This document shows, in pieces, positions 44,535 to 54,960 of a stretch of DNA of 64,000 nt. Both the position numbers and the translations under genes were made by a program. Under the pieces are notes generated by a model that was not told the origin of the DNA, searched no databases, and saw only the letters and a program-made list of their open reading frames with translations. The stretch comes from Parasponia andersonii (taxonomy: Eukaryota > Streptophyta > Magnoliopsida > Rosales > Cannabaceae). Each line of letters begins with the position of its first letter. Within the stretch, counting starts at the first letter, position 1. The stretch lies in NCBI GenBank assembly GCA_002914805.1, contig JXTB01000078.1, forward strand, positions 923,235 through 987,234. Reading direction: 5' to 3'.

Positions 44535-46186
44535 TGTTAGGACATTTGCCCGACAGAGCAGATTTCCTTTATTATCTTTTTGCGTAACAAGTTTTTCTTA
44601 AATATATTTTATGATATTTGTTGAATTTGACTATCTTGGTAGAATAGTTTATTATCTAAAAAAAATTGCATGACTTTATCAGAGTATAAAGAATAAACAT
44701 GATTAAATGTGTCAATTATATAGAGATTTGTTTCTATTTAAGTCTAAATAAATTTGTTCACAATTTGTAAATAAAGATGGAATACTTTATATATCATAGA
44801 TTGTAGTATTTGTTTATTTTGACGGAAATTATGTATTTCAAATAATTGAAACGTTTGACTTTTGATAGAAACACTTGTACAACACAAACAATTATGTATA
44901 GTGAACTAGATCAAATAATACAAGAATTAGAGTTTAAGTACCGTAACTCGATTCTTCATATTATTACTTACTATTTCTTAGCATGTAAATCTTAATTCTT
45001 AGTATTTGATTGAACATATTTTCATGAGTTATAGTATTTTTATTTGTTAAAAGACTAGCTTCTATTTTGAAAGAGATAAATTCTAATATTTTGGAAGTTA
45101 TAATTTATGAATTAATAGAAATACTAAAGAGTTAAGAATACTATATTTTACTGCTACTTTAGGATCATTCACGACTTTGGAAATAAGGAAATTTAAGATC
45201 TTAGTATTCAATTTGTGAGTGATTGGTAATTTTGTCTAATAGCCATTATGAGCAAAATTATCAATAATATTATTTCTTAATCGAAAGATGGTAATTTAAA
45301 AATAAATATGTGTTAGAAGAGCATTACAATAATTTTACTTATCTAACTACGACATTGTATTGGGATTTCACATGAGAAATAGAACATTTCATTCAATGGT
45401 AGTTGGTTAAATCTTTGTAAAAGTATGATACAAAAGTGTAATATTAGGCCTTTAGTAGAATGACCCCTATTACGATCTTTGTCATACTATTAGAGCTTAA
45501 CTTATTTGGATCCATTAGGTTCCTTGTCTAATTCAACAAAACTCATTAAAAAGATGTTTTTATAAAAAGTTGATATTTTAATAAAGATGTAACAAGAGTT
45601 GTGCAATCTTATAAAAAGATACATTAAGCCCAAATTAGAGAATAAGCCAAATCCTAATTAGAATAAGGCTAACAATAGAGGCCTCGTATATATATATATA
45701 TTGAGACAAAATCCTACGACAGAAAATAGAGTCCTACGTGCGAAACACACACAAACAGAGACCATAATTAGCGAAGAGAGAAGAAATGAATTTCCTTGCT
45801 ATCTTGCATCCTCATCTCAAGTGAAAATTATTCTTAATTGTTCTCCAAAGGAAATTTAATTTGGTACCATTTACCTCATCATCCAAAAGCTAGAAAATAG
45901 ACAAAAATTTTAGGCTTCGAAGTTTTGATCATCATCAATTAGGAGATAGAAAAAGAGCAAATATATCAAGAAGCAAACACATAATCTTTATTCTCTAGGA
46001 TTTTGGATCAAGTTTTGATTTACGTTATATGATGATCCTATATCATACTTATGACGTTCATAAGTCATAAAAAGAGTGCTTTCATATTAAAATTTTATAA
46101 TCATTTTCGTTAATTTTTCTACTACGCACGTAACGATGAGATTAAATAGTTTCTAATGAATATATGTAGTTCTCGAATTTCCATCA
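44535..46186 (+). mobile_element. Solo LTR of the copia A family (1652 bp)
   Basis: Starts TGTTAGGACATTTGC and ends ATTTCCATCA, flanked by TCATT at 44530-44534 and 46187-46191. It aligns along its length with the LTR at 4982-6746, for example GATGGAATACTTTAT and TTGGATCCATTAGGT blocks in the same order and a (TA)n TATA box at about 45682-45702. Differences are dominated by C-to-T and G-to-A changes, suggesting an old methylated copy. No internal sequence remains. Confidence 0.88.
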
Positions 46187-46374
46187 TCATTAATTTGCCC
46201 AAATAAAAACAGAAAATTGGCACGCGCTTATCATTGAAAGAGTTATTTGGTAATGTAGCATGTCAGGTAAGTTAGGACATGGGAGGTCTAATTAATCATA
46301 TTTTATGATTCAAATTCAGAGACTTTTTTTTTTTTAGAAACCATCGGAAAAAAATGTTTGCTGATAGTTTCAAG

Positions 46375-47130
46375 TAGAGATGTAATAATGGGCCATCCAA
46401 CCCATTTTAGGCACGTCTATCGTAGGCCTTGCTGGCACAGTCCATTGTTTTCGTAGGATAGGTTGACCAACCGAAGAAAAAGGGTGGCTTAGCTCATCTC
46501 ATGGGCTACCCTATATATGGGTTGAGTTGAGCTGGTCCATAATAACTCATTGTTGGCTGGCTCGTACTAGTTCACCTTAGGTTGGCTCATTCTAATTAAA
46601 AAAAAAAAGGAGCATTTTGTTTAACATTAAAGATATGTTTTTATCAAATTCTAAATAATTTACGTAAAATTACAAATTTATTTAAGTATTAATTAATATA
46701 AATAATAAAAAAATATTTATTGATATTAAATTTTGATAAAATTAAATAATTATATAAATCATTAACAAAAATTTTATTGACAATTTTATTAAAAATCTTA
46801 CGAATCAAATTTAGTAGGATAATACAAAATTTTATTTTAGTAAGTAAAAAATATGATAAAATGTTTAAGATTATACATAACAAAATTGAAAAAAATAAAA
46901 TAACAAAAAAAAGGAGAATAGACCTTGATAGGTCGGCCCACCTTGGCTCATAACGGGCTGGCCCATCTGGGTCCAACCCAACATATGAATATTGGTGAAC
47001 CGGATCGAGCTAACCTACTAATCACAATATCATGGCCTAATCTAACCCATAAATAGTTGACGAGACCTAACCCACAGTATCAGGATGGGTTTGGCTGGCC
47101 TATGGACCGTAATTTAGAGTTGCATCTCTA
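46375..47130. mobile_element. hAT-like non-autonomous transposon (756 bp)
   Basis: The ends form an imperfect inverted repeat TAGAGATGTAA / TTGCATCTCTA. Immediately outside is an 8-bp duplication, GTTTCAAG (46367-46374) and GTTTGAAG (47131-47138), with one mismatch, the duplication length of hAT transposases. Subterminal regions are rich in short GGGTT/AACCC and GGCCCA motifs, as in other plant hAT-derived elements. The AT-rich centre encodes no transposase. Confidence 0.8.
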
Positions 47131-47150
47131 GTTTGAAGAGAGATCCAGGG

Positions 47151-47151
<1 letters not shown>

Positions 47152-47196
<45 letters not shown>

Positions 47197-47209
47197 TTAT
47201 TTATTTATA
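47152..47209. repeat. (TA)n and (ATTT)n microsatellite
   Basis: About 20 TA units followed by ATTT repeats, directly left of the MITE at 47210. Confidence 0.9.
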
Positions 47210-47451
47210 GGACACCAATTTAGTAGGTATTTTTTTTTTACCTATGCATAGGTATTAATTTGGCCAATGAAAATTTAGTATGCACATTTTTTTATTGTAA
47301 AAAGTAAGAGAGAGAAAGAGCATTAATGATGCACGTCTTTTCATGCACTTCATTATAGCCATTGGATCACCATTAGATGGTGATCCAACGGCTAAAAAAA
47401 AAATACCTACCCATAGGTAAAGAAAAAAAATACTTATTGGATTGGCAACCT
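47210..47451. mobile_element. Small MITE inside TA microsatellite
   Basis: Terminal inverted repeats of about 40 bp. The left end contains GTATTTTTTTTTTACCTATG, and the right end contains the complement CATAGGTAAAGAAAAAAAATAC. The centre holds a second palindrome (GGATCACCATTAGATGGTGATCC, 47357-47379). TA repeats flank both sides. A truncated copy of the right end occurs at 32096-32146, also next to TA repeats, so the family appears to insert into TA microsatellites. Confidence 0.78.
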
Positions 47452-49540
47452 CTATATATATATATATATATATATGTATTATACGGAAACCAGAGGAGAT
47501 GGATATTAGACAATGGAATATGCACCATTACGTTAAAATTGTTTAATTAAAATTTAACAACCTTCTATAGCATTTGGAAACCCTTTAAGGCAAGGCCATG
47601 TTTGGGCGTCGATAACGTAGAAGATTGGCATTGCACAATTTTATCTCGTGTTTGATGATGGAATTACATAGGATTGGATTGAAAAATTTTAATCCACCCT
47701 CCAAATTAATCCCCCTATCAGAGGATAAATTAATCATATTTAGTTTATTTTATTATGAATTTTTTAATAAAGTCAAATTATCCATTAAACGTATATGAGA
47801 TAATAAGGAAGAAAATAAGAAAATAACTAAAGGGGCAAAATGGTATTTTTATGAGAACACGTGTCCTCATATTTAACTGTAAATGGATTTTCTTAATATT
47901 TATGTAATTAAAAAGTCCAGTAAGAGAGTTTTAGTTGAGTAGGCCATTATTTATATATTTGTTGGAATTGGGTTAATGTGTATTATAACTTAAATTAAAT
48001 CAGTCTAATAAGTCCTAAAAAAATAAATTAAATTGCTCAAGAGAATACGTAATATGACTAGTGTCTGGTCCCATCTATCTAAATGTCTGGTCTGTAGCAT
48101 GTTTGATTTGTTAGAATCAACTCTGGAAATTCCCGTTCTTATTCCATTATTTGCTTTGACATTTAAATAAAAGAATATGATTCTTTTGAAATCATAATTC
48201 CATCGTTTAGTGAATAACAATTCCACCCCAAAAACTATAAACTATGTAATCATGATTCCAAAATTTTGTTTTTACTTTTTAAACATTACTTTTTTTTGTC
48301 CTATTAGGGTATTTAAAAATAAAAATATAATATTTATTTCATTCAATTTTATTAAATGAATCAAACAATAAAATCTAATTTCTATTCTCGTTCTAATTCC
48401 ACTTCATCGCTGTTGTAATTACTATTAGTATTCCATTTCACCAGCCAAATATGACCCAAGTGTCTGGCCCATGTACCTGATATTAGAAATGGAGGGATAA
48501 AACCTGGCCCTTGGCGTTAAAGTAGGGGGCATAGACCCTCTGTCTGCACCAAAGTGAAGAGTCCTACTTATTGGTATTATTGGTATTCTTATTTTCACTC
48601 GTACCAAAAGTGAAGAGTCCTACTGGGAGACGTTCAACTAATAAGTTTGCCAGCAACAGGTTTAGCGGGTCAAAGACATTCAACTAATAAAATTGAATTT
48701 ATTGTACGCTAAATTAGCATGCTAGGAAAAAAAGGCGCAGCTAGCTGAAAAACGAGGTATACGAGCAAGTATGTGACCAAACCCATCTCGTGACCATGAT
48801 TTTAGGAGAATCAGAAGCTCTGGTTCTGGGGAAATGACAATTCTGATACGTTAGTTTACATTATTTAGTAGTAAGAAAAAAAAACGTTCACTTCAAAATA
48901 TACTTGCAAGAACTCACCATCAGCATTAGCAAATGTTCTTTTTCTTTTTTGGTCAATTTATAACGACGTGTTTTGTAAATGGATAGGACCATGACACACA
49001 CGTTACACGCTCCACTTGCATAGGCAGCTGTGGTTTTGTAGAGACGGAAATATTAAATTCCGTTATTAAAAAAATAAAAAAACACACCAAAAGAAGGAGA
49101 AAAAAAAAAGTACGTAAATTGTTGACCTCAAAATTCCTTATATGATTATATCCCGATTTTTCTCTCTTGTAGTGATTGTTGAACAAGGTCAAAACGCCAA
49201 GAACATCCACCGCATCGACCTCATCAAAAAGCAAATCAGATATATTTTAGTTGAAACCTTGAGCAATATTTGACACGTGTAACGAACAAAGCACATTAAG
49301 AGCTAAAATCCAAACAAAAAAAATAATAATAGATGTTTTCTCAAAATTAAAAATGAAAGACGGTTTTTTATCAAAAAAAAAAAGAAAAAGATTAAATTAA
49401 AAAAAGTGCGCTGCCCTAACTTTGCGGCACCGGGCGAAATTTCAACCTCACGTGCTCTCCTCGTGGCGGTGCGCGTAGATTAAGATCCGCCACTTGGACA
49501 CTTTGCAATTTTCCGAGTTTGGAGTTTGAACTGTCTGAGA
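47452..49540. other. Intergenic spacer with promoter-like right part
   Basis: No ORF of substance. The interval 48548-48700 contains short direct repeats (AAGTGAAGAGTCCTACT twice, ATTCAACTAATAA twice). A G-box core CACGTG lies at about 49451, and the GC content rises from 49410, where sequence looks like a promoter and 5' UTR leading to the ATG at 49541. Confidence 0.45.
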
Positions 49541-49642
49541 ATGTCTTATTCTCTGCACTCAGCTCCACATAACTCTTCGTGGACTTTAGGCCCTAATATC
49601 CGCACGGTTTATCTTCCATGCTCACAGTTGCTCTCAACTAGG
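49541..49642 (+). pseudogene. Candidate first exon of a disrupted host gene
   Basis: ATG 49541 opens MSYSLHSAPHNSSWTLGPNI followed by RTVYLPCSQLLSTR, a Ser/Thr-rich start without acidic residues, like a plastid or mitochondrial transit peptide. It is preceded by a GC-richer leader with a CACGTG element. At about 49639 the reading runs into a hAT-like GGCTTGTCAA...GGGTCGGG sequence and then into the Tat element, and no continuing exon is visible in the window. It may be a truncated gene or a chance ORF. Confidence 0.3.
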
Positions 49643-49977
49643 CTTGTCAATTTGCCGAGTAGGGTCGGGTCTTGCGGGGCTCCACCCCTGATCGGGCGGG
49701 TTCGGGGGACTATTCAGAATCAGAATCAAAGTCGGGTATGTATTTATATATACGATTCGAGATTAGTGGCGGGTCAGGCCGTCCAAAATCCGTCCCGGTA
49801 TACTTATTATATTATTTTAATTTTTAAAAAATTACATATATGTATATATATATTATAAACATAACAAAAATAAAATTATATATGCGTAAATAAACATAAC
49901 ACAAATTATATTACGGTATTTATAGACTCATGGTATTTTTCTAGTTTTTGGATTTGTATTTTTTTTTATTTTTGGTG
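49639..49977. other. hAT-like left-end sequence and AT-rich flank
   Basis: TAGGCTTGTCAATTTGCCGAG followed by GGGTCGGG and GGGCGGGTTCGGG motifs resembles the ends of non-autonomous hAT elements in plants. No matching right end was found. From about 49790 the sequence is AT-rich and reaches the Tat insertion site. Confidence 0.35.
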
Positions 49978-49982
49978 TTTTG
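49978..49982. repeat. Left target-site duplication of the Tat element (TTTTG)
   Basis: TTTTG lies just before the TGTGGGACC end of the 5' LTR. The same five bases are at 62600-62604 after the 3' LTR. Confidence 0.85.
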
Positions 49983-50823
49983 TGTGGGACCCGTTCTCAA
50001 ATTATACATCACGTGGACGATTAAGTGGCAGAATAGGTCACGAGTAGAGCCCACCGTCCGACATGTGTCAAGAGTGACTACCTAAAGGCCACGCGAGTCG
50101 CACATGATACCACATCGGCTATTGGGCTGTCCGAGGTTAGGGCCGAGCCCATCCCAGACCCTGGATGGACTCGGCCCAGTCCGATTCTTACCTCGACAGC
50201 CGGGGAGTCGGAAGCCCTAAGAGTCTTCCACCAGAATACAATGGAAAGCAACTCACAGGTCCAGATCCAGATAGAGCATTTAATGCGATCCTGAGTAGGT
50301 GTGCGCAGGGGGCAAACCGTCTTGACAGAACAGTGATTTGTCCAAATCTCGCCCCTGACAGACTCGAGCCATAGGAGACAGCGGAAACCATGCCACAGCG
50401 GTACAGGGGAGATCGCGGTAATCTCGGCCTGTGACCTCTGGAAAATGTCTGGAGAAAAAAGGTACTCAGTCCTGAGATTGTATCCTTAGATTGTAAATCG
50501 GGTGGTACACAATCTCAGGACTATACATGTATGAGCCATGCGTTCCCAAAGAGGGGTATGTACGCATACAAAAAAGAAGTATTTAAAAGCTTACAAGCAA
50601 AAAGCAAAGATATACTCATATAGAACTAAATCCTTGCTACCCTGAATCAAAGAAAGACCACTGACTTAAGCATCGGAGAGTCTTTGCAGGTGGCCACCCC
50701 TGCCTCTCCGACCCTGCCTGGAGTTCAGAGCACTTTGGGATAGCGAGGACATGTGGACAGTTGGAGGACATAGCATCAGCGGTTCAGAGACACGTGGACG
50801 GCTGATGAGAAATCGAGCCAATA
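49983..50823 (+). repeat. 5' LTR of Tat element (841 bp)
   Basis: Starts TGTGGGACCC and ends GAGCCAATA, where the 3' LTR has CCAACA, so the terminal CA has mutated here to TA. It contains a perfect 14-bp inverted repeat (50468-50481 and 50509-50522) whose loop holds the only indel relative to the 3' LTR, and a TATA-like TATTTAAAAG at 50580-50589 conserved in both LTRs. Confidence 0.92.
50580..50589 (+). promoter_or_regulatory. TATA-like box of the Tat LTR
   Basis: TATTTAAAAG is kept in both LTRs, 60-70 bp after the 14-bp inverted repeat, in the region where the U3 promoter is expected. Confidence 0.45.
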
Positions 50824-50826
50824 GTT

Positions 50827-50844
50827 TGGCGCCATCTGTGGGAA
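50827..50844 (+). other. Primer-binding site of Tat element
   Basis: TGGCGCCATCTGTGGGAA lies three bases after the 5' LTR. It differs at one position from TGGCGCCGTCTGTGGGAA, the common site of plant Tat-type elements. Confidence 0.8.
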
Positions 50845-50918
50845 AAGGTTGAGCGTGAGAAAAAGAGTAGGAGACTCACGATCGCGCTCTCCCCGAACAA
50901 AAGGCCATACAACGTCTG

Positions 50919-52440
50919 ATGGCACCCTCGAGGATGACTACTAGGAGCATACATCCCGACGCCGAAGGGAGCTCTTGAGAAGCACGACCAGATCTGGAGC
51001 AAAAGCTGGATCATATGCTCGCCGCCCTGATGGAATCAAACCGGAAGGCAGAGATGGCCCACGAGGCCGTTCTGGGGTTAAGGGACGAAATCGCAGAAGT
51101 GCACAGAGACAACGCCCGCCTCGAAGGGCTGCTGGCAAGCGAAGCCAGGAGCCAGCGGAGAGAAGATTTTGATGAAGAGGTTCAACAAGGATTTGGAAGC
51201 CAACCACGAGGGGAAGTTCCCGCCCCGTCCGGAGCGCGGATGTAGGGGGCACGGCAAAGCCAGACGAGACCCCTCCAAACTGGGGCGATGATGGGTAGAA
51301 GACGCCATGGAAGCCTGGGAGGTACCCTTCCCGACTGGAAGCAGGAAATGATGACAGAGTTGAGTAAGAGACTCGGGGCCCATCACAGCCAGACCCCCGA
51401 TGATTTAGCAGAGCAAACTATGCGAGGGATCAACCGGACGGCCTTCGCCGACTGGATCCAGATAGAGCCCAGGTCGAGAGACTTCACGACCCTGACCTTC
51501 AAGCCGTTCGAGGGGAAAACCGACCCCCTCGATCACATATACCACTTCCAACAGAAGATGGCCTTGGAAANNNNNNNNNNNNNNNNNNNNNNNNNNNNNN
51601 NNNNNNNNNNNNNNNNNNNNNNNNNNNNNNNNNNNNNNNNNNNNNNNNNNNNNNNNNNNNNNNNNNNNNNNNNNNNNNNNNNNNNNNNNNNNNNNNNNNN
51701 NNNNNNNNNNNNNNNNNNNNNNNNNNNNNNNNNNNNNNNNNNNNNNNNNNNNNNNNNNNNNNNNNNNNNNNNNNNNNNNNNNNNNNNNNNNNNNNNNNNN
51801 NNNNNNNNNNNNNNNNNNNNNNNNNNNNNNNNNNNNNNNNNNNNNNNNNNNNNNNNNNNNNNNNNNNNNAAAAGGCCCTCATCGGACCAAGGGCCGACTC
51901 CGAAACAGGAAGCCCCCATTCGAGGCAGTCAGGAAGGTGGCAAGAGGAGGAAGACGTCCCGCGATCCTCTGCCGAAGTATGAGCTCAACACGCCGATCGA
52001 CGTGATCTACCTCCAAAACAAGGACAGGGGCATTTTCAAAGACCCGCCCAAATCTGGCGTCCCTGAGCATATGAAGAACAGGAACAGGTATTGCCAGTTT
52101 CACAAAGACTTCGGGCACGACACCATCTCCTGCCGAACCCTTTACACACAGGTCATAATAGCGATCCATGCCGGCAGGTTGAAATAGTATATGAAAACCG
52201 GCGGAACTCAGCCACAGGAAGACGTCACCAGGCTTGAAAAAGGGAAGCAGACCCAAGCCTCTGGGTCAGGAGAGCAGACCCTGAGGATAGTACTGACCAT
52301 CGTGGGCAGGCCAGAGCTGACCCAGGATCAAGAGGAGAAGAAAAAATGCCTCAAAAGAGCTGAAGGAAGGGTGAAGCGCCTGAGGGGGATGGGCCATTCC
52401 GTCAACCATTTGATGACGGGAAAAAGCCGCACCTCTGCCG
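50919..52440 (+). pseudogene. Tat element gag
   Basis: The likely start is ATG 50919 (MAPSRMTTRS). The frame is interrupted by TGA at 50976 and TAG at 51243 and 52185, and by a 299-base N run at 51571-51869. An N-terminal coiled-coil-like stretch (LMESNRKAEMAHEAVLGLRD) comes first. The capsid start carries TLTFKPFEGKTDPLDHIYHF, characteristic of Tat gag. A zinc-knuckle-like CQFHKDFGHDTISC lies at about 52093-52134. Because gag, protease and RT share one frame, no frameshift is needed for pol expression, as usual in this lineage. Confidence 0.85.
51571..51869. other. Assembly gap (299 N)
   Basis: N run in the middle of gag. Reading frames spanning it are unverified, although the flanking frames agree. 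Confidence 1.
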
Positions 52441-52877
52441 CCCCCATTATTTTCACTCAGCAAGATTTGACTACAGTACGCATGCCTCACGATGACCCCT
52501 TGGTGATTAAACTGCAGATCGGCTCCGTATTCGTCGGAAGGGTCCTGGTCGACGGTGGAAGCAGCGTCGATATCCTGTTCCTTAGCACATTCGAGAATAT
52601 GGGCCTGGATCGAAGCACACTCAGGCCAACCTGTCAGCCACTATTCACTTTCGACAGCACTAAGATCAGCCCCTTGGGAGTCATGACCTTGAATGTCTAC
52701 GCTGCTGAGAGATGCTTGGACGTGGATTTCGTCGTCATTGACTGCCAGTCCTCCTTCAACGTCATCATGGGAAGGGGATGGATCCACACCATGCATGGGG
52801 TCGCTTCTACCCTCCACCAGGTCTTAAGATGTCTATCAAAGGACGGTACCTATACGATAGACATCAAGGGAGACTAG
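52441..52877 (+). pseudogene. Tat element protease
   Basis: The frame reads VRMPHDDPLVIKLQIGSVFV, then GRVLVDGGSSVDILFLSTF with the catalytic Asp in the DGGSS form used by Tat proteases, followed by NVIMGRGWIHTMHGVAST (the conserved GRxW region) and ends at TAG 52875. Domain spacing is normal. It is continuous with gag upstream. Stops between protease and RT at 52875, 52953 and 53103 break the polyprotein. Confidence 0.88.
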
Positions 52878-53117
52878 GACTCCGCAAGAAAATGCTTTTC
52901 AATTGCCTTGAGGGGAGCTGACGTGAGTGCAAGTGCCGCGACTGGGGACGGATAGCAATCAAAAGACCGCCTGCCAGCGTACATGAAGCGAATCGAAGAG
53001 GAGTCTGACGGTCCAGAATCCACGATCGAGGAGCTGGTAGCGGTCCCTTTGAAAGAGGCAGAACCGGCAAAGGTGGTTCTAATCGGGGCCTTATTACCCA
53101 AGTAGCAAAAGAACGAG

Positions 53118-53950
53118 ATGTTGGAATTCCTGAAGCGGAACGAGGACGTCTTTGCATGGTTCCACGACGATATGCCCGGGATAGACCCCATGCACACCTG
53201 CCATCGGCTGAACATAGACCCCAATTTCCCTTCAGTCAGGCAGAAACCCCGAAGGTTCGCACCAGAGAAAAACAGGGCGATCAACAAGGAGGTAGAGAAG
53301 CTGCTGGAAAACGGTCTGATCAGGGAATGCATGTACCCGCATTGGGTCTCCAACCCGGTAGTGGTAAAAAAAAAAAACGGCGACGAACGTATTTGTATAG
53401 ACTTCACCAACCTGAATAAGGCCTGCCCGAAGGATAGCTTCCCCCTGCCAAGAATTGACCAAATGGTAGATGCGACGGCGGGATTCAATATAATGAGCTT
53501 TTGGGATGCCTACTCTGCGTACAACTAGATCCCCTTGTACGCGGAAGACTAGATCCATATGGCTTTTATCACGGAGCGTGGTCTGTACTGCTACAGGCAT
53601 ATGCCATTTGGCTTGAAGAACGCAGGGGCAACCTACCAAAGGTTCATGAATAAGATGTTCACCAGGCTACTAAGGAAGACTATGGAGGTCTATATCGATG
53701 ACATGGTCGTGAAGAGCAGAGAAGATTCAGACCATCTGAGACACCTAGACGAATGTTTTCAGATTCTGAGACAACATCGGATGCGTCTGAATCCCAAGAA
53801 ATGTGCGTTTGGGGTGTCCTATGGTCAATTCCTAGGGCATATCGTGAGCAGGAGGGGTATTGAGGCAAACCCGACCCAGCTGACCTCGATCGCAAATGTG
53901 CAGAGACCCTTGACCATTCGGGAGGTCCAACACCTGGCCGGGAAGATACC
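53118..53950 (+). pseudogene. Tat element reverse transcriptase
   Basis: The frame has FAWFHDDMPGIDPMHTCHRL, then FTNLNKACPKDSFPLPRIDQ (fingers), the palm start FWDAYSAYN interrupted by TAG at 53526 and 53550, HMPFGLKNAGATYQRFMN, the catalytic YIDDMVVKS at about 53693 and CAFGVSYGQFLGHIVSRRGI (thumb). It ends in a frameshift at about 53945, where several codons seem deleted before RFVSKMSDRCK. The two stops sit where other Tat RTs have Gln, consistent with CAG to TAG. Confidence 0.9.
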
Positions 53951-54504
53951 GATTCGTCTCCAAGATGTCTGACCGATGCAAGCCTTTCTTCCAATGCTTG
54001 AAGAAAAGCTCTACTGTCATCTGGGGGGAGGAACAGGACAGGGCACTGACAGATCTCAAGCTGTATTTGAGTCACCCACCTATCCTGGCTTCCCCAGCAG
54101 AGGGGGAGCGCTTGTACGCCTATTTAGCAGTATCCGAAGTAGCGATTAGTGCCGTACTATTCATCGAGGAATATGGCAAACCGAAACCAGTGTTTTATAT
54201 AAGCCGTATGCTCTTGGATGCCGAGACGCGATATAGTGTGGCAGAAAAGCTGGCCCTCGTTCTGGTCAACGCTAAAAAGAAACTCCGGCAGTACTTTGAG
54301 GCACACTCGGTCACCGTATATACGGATTTCCCCATCCGGCAAATTTTGACCAAGCCAGACCTGTTGGAACGACTGACCAAGTGGGCCATCGAGCTGGGAA
54401 TATACGATATCGAGTATCGGCCTCGAGCGGCAAAGAAAGGACAAGTCATGGCGGATTTTTTTGTGGAAATCGAATCCTTCGGCGAGCAGCACGACCCGTT
54501 TTAG
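53951..54504 (+). pseudogene. Tat element RNase H (first, gypsy type)
   Basis: In the +1 frame relative to RT: KPFFQCLKKSSTVIWGEEQD, then LYAYLAVSEVAISAVLFIEE with the first acidic region degenerate, YISRMLLDAETRYSVAEKLA with the Glu, and VTVYTDFPIRQIL with the Asp. It ends YRPRAAKKGQVMADFFVE, the usual end of this domain with the last Asp. TAG at 54502 separates it from the second RNase H. Confidence 0.85.
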
Positions 54505-54960
54505 ATGTCTCAACTTCGCCCCCCTTCAGCCATGATACTCTACACCGATGGATCCATGAATGCCTCAGGGTCAGGTATCGGGATAGTCCTACAGACCCCA
54601 ACGGGTCTCAGTGTTGAGAAGGCATTAAGGCTCGGCTTCCAGGCGACTAACAATGAGGCGAAATACAAGGCACTGCTGCAAGGCCTAGAACTGGCTCTGC
54701 ACTTCGGACTGGAGAACATCGCAGTAAAGACCGACTCGCAGTTGATCGCAGGTCAGGTTAGAGGAAACTTCGAAGTAAAAGAGCCGAGGTTGCACAGGTA
54801 CTTCTCCAAGGTAATGGGGGCAAAGGCTCACTTTAGCAATTTCGATATTGAACCGATTCCTCGGGAGATGAATTAGAGGGCCGACGAACTAGCTAAGAGT
54901 GCGTCAATTGGGGATACGACTGGAAGCACAGAAGTTCTCCGAGAAGTGAGAACATGGAGG
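54505..54960 (+). pseudogene. Tat element second RNase H (archaeal type)
   Basis: ILYTDGSMNASGSGIGIVLQ (first Asp), then QATNNEAKYKALLQGLELAL (Glu) and VKTDSQLIAGQVRGNFEVKE (Asp). After a TAG at 54874 comes RADELAKSAS with the last Asp. This is the archaeal-like RNase H captured by plant Tat elements, in addition to the ordinary gypsy RNase H. All four catalytic acidic residues are present. The only break is the stop in the N(Q/K)RADELA motif and a frame change into integrase at about 54940. Confidence 0.9.

Noticed and set aside
46689-46976. 95-codon minus-strand ORF in the hAT-like element
   Set aside because: Composed of Ile/Asn/Phe/Lys from AT-rich DNA. Not a transposase.
47590-48460. 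Second hAT-like element with GGCCATGTTTGG / CCAAATATGACC ends
   Set aside because: Ends match over only about 12 bases with mismatches, and no 8-bp duplication was found.
51499-51919. Minus-strand ORFs across the second N run
   Set aside because: They run through N and oppose the Tat gag frame, which agrees on both sides of the gap.
52864-53639. Minus-strand frames opposite Tat RT (up to 204 codons)
   Set aside because: They mirror the sense pol frame. No known domain and no splice signals, unlike the antisense gene at 58327-61433.
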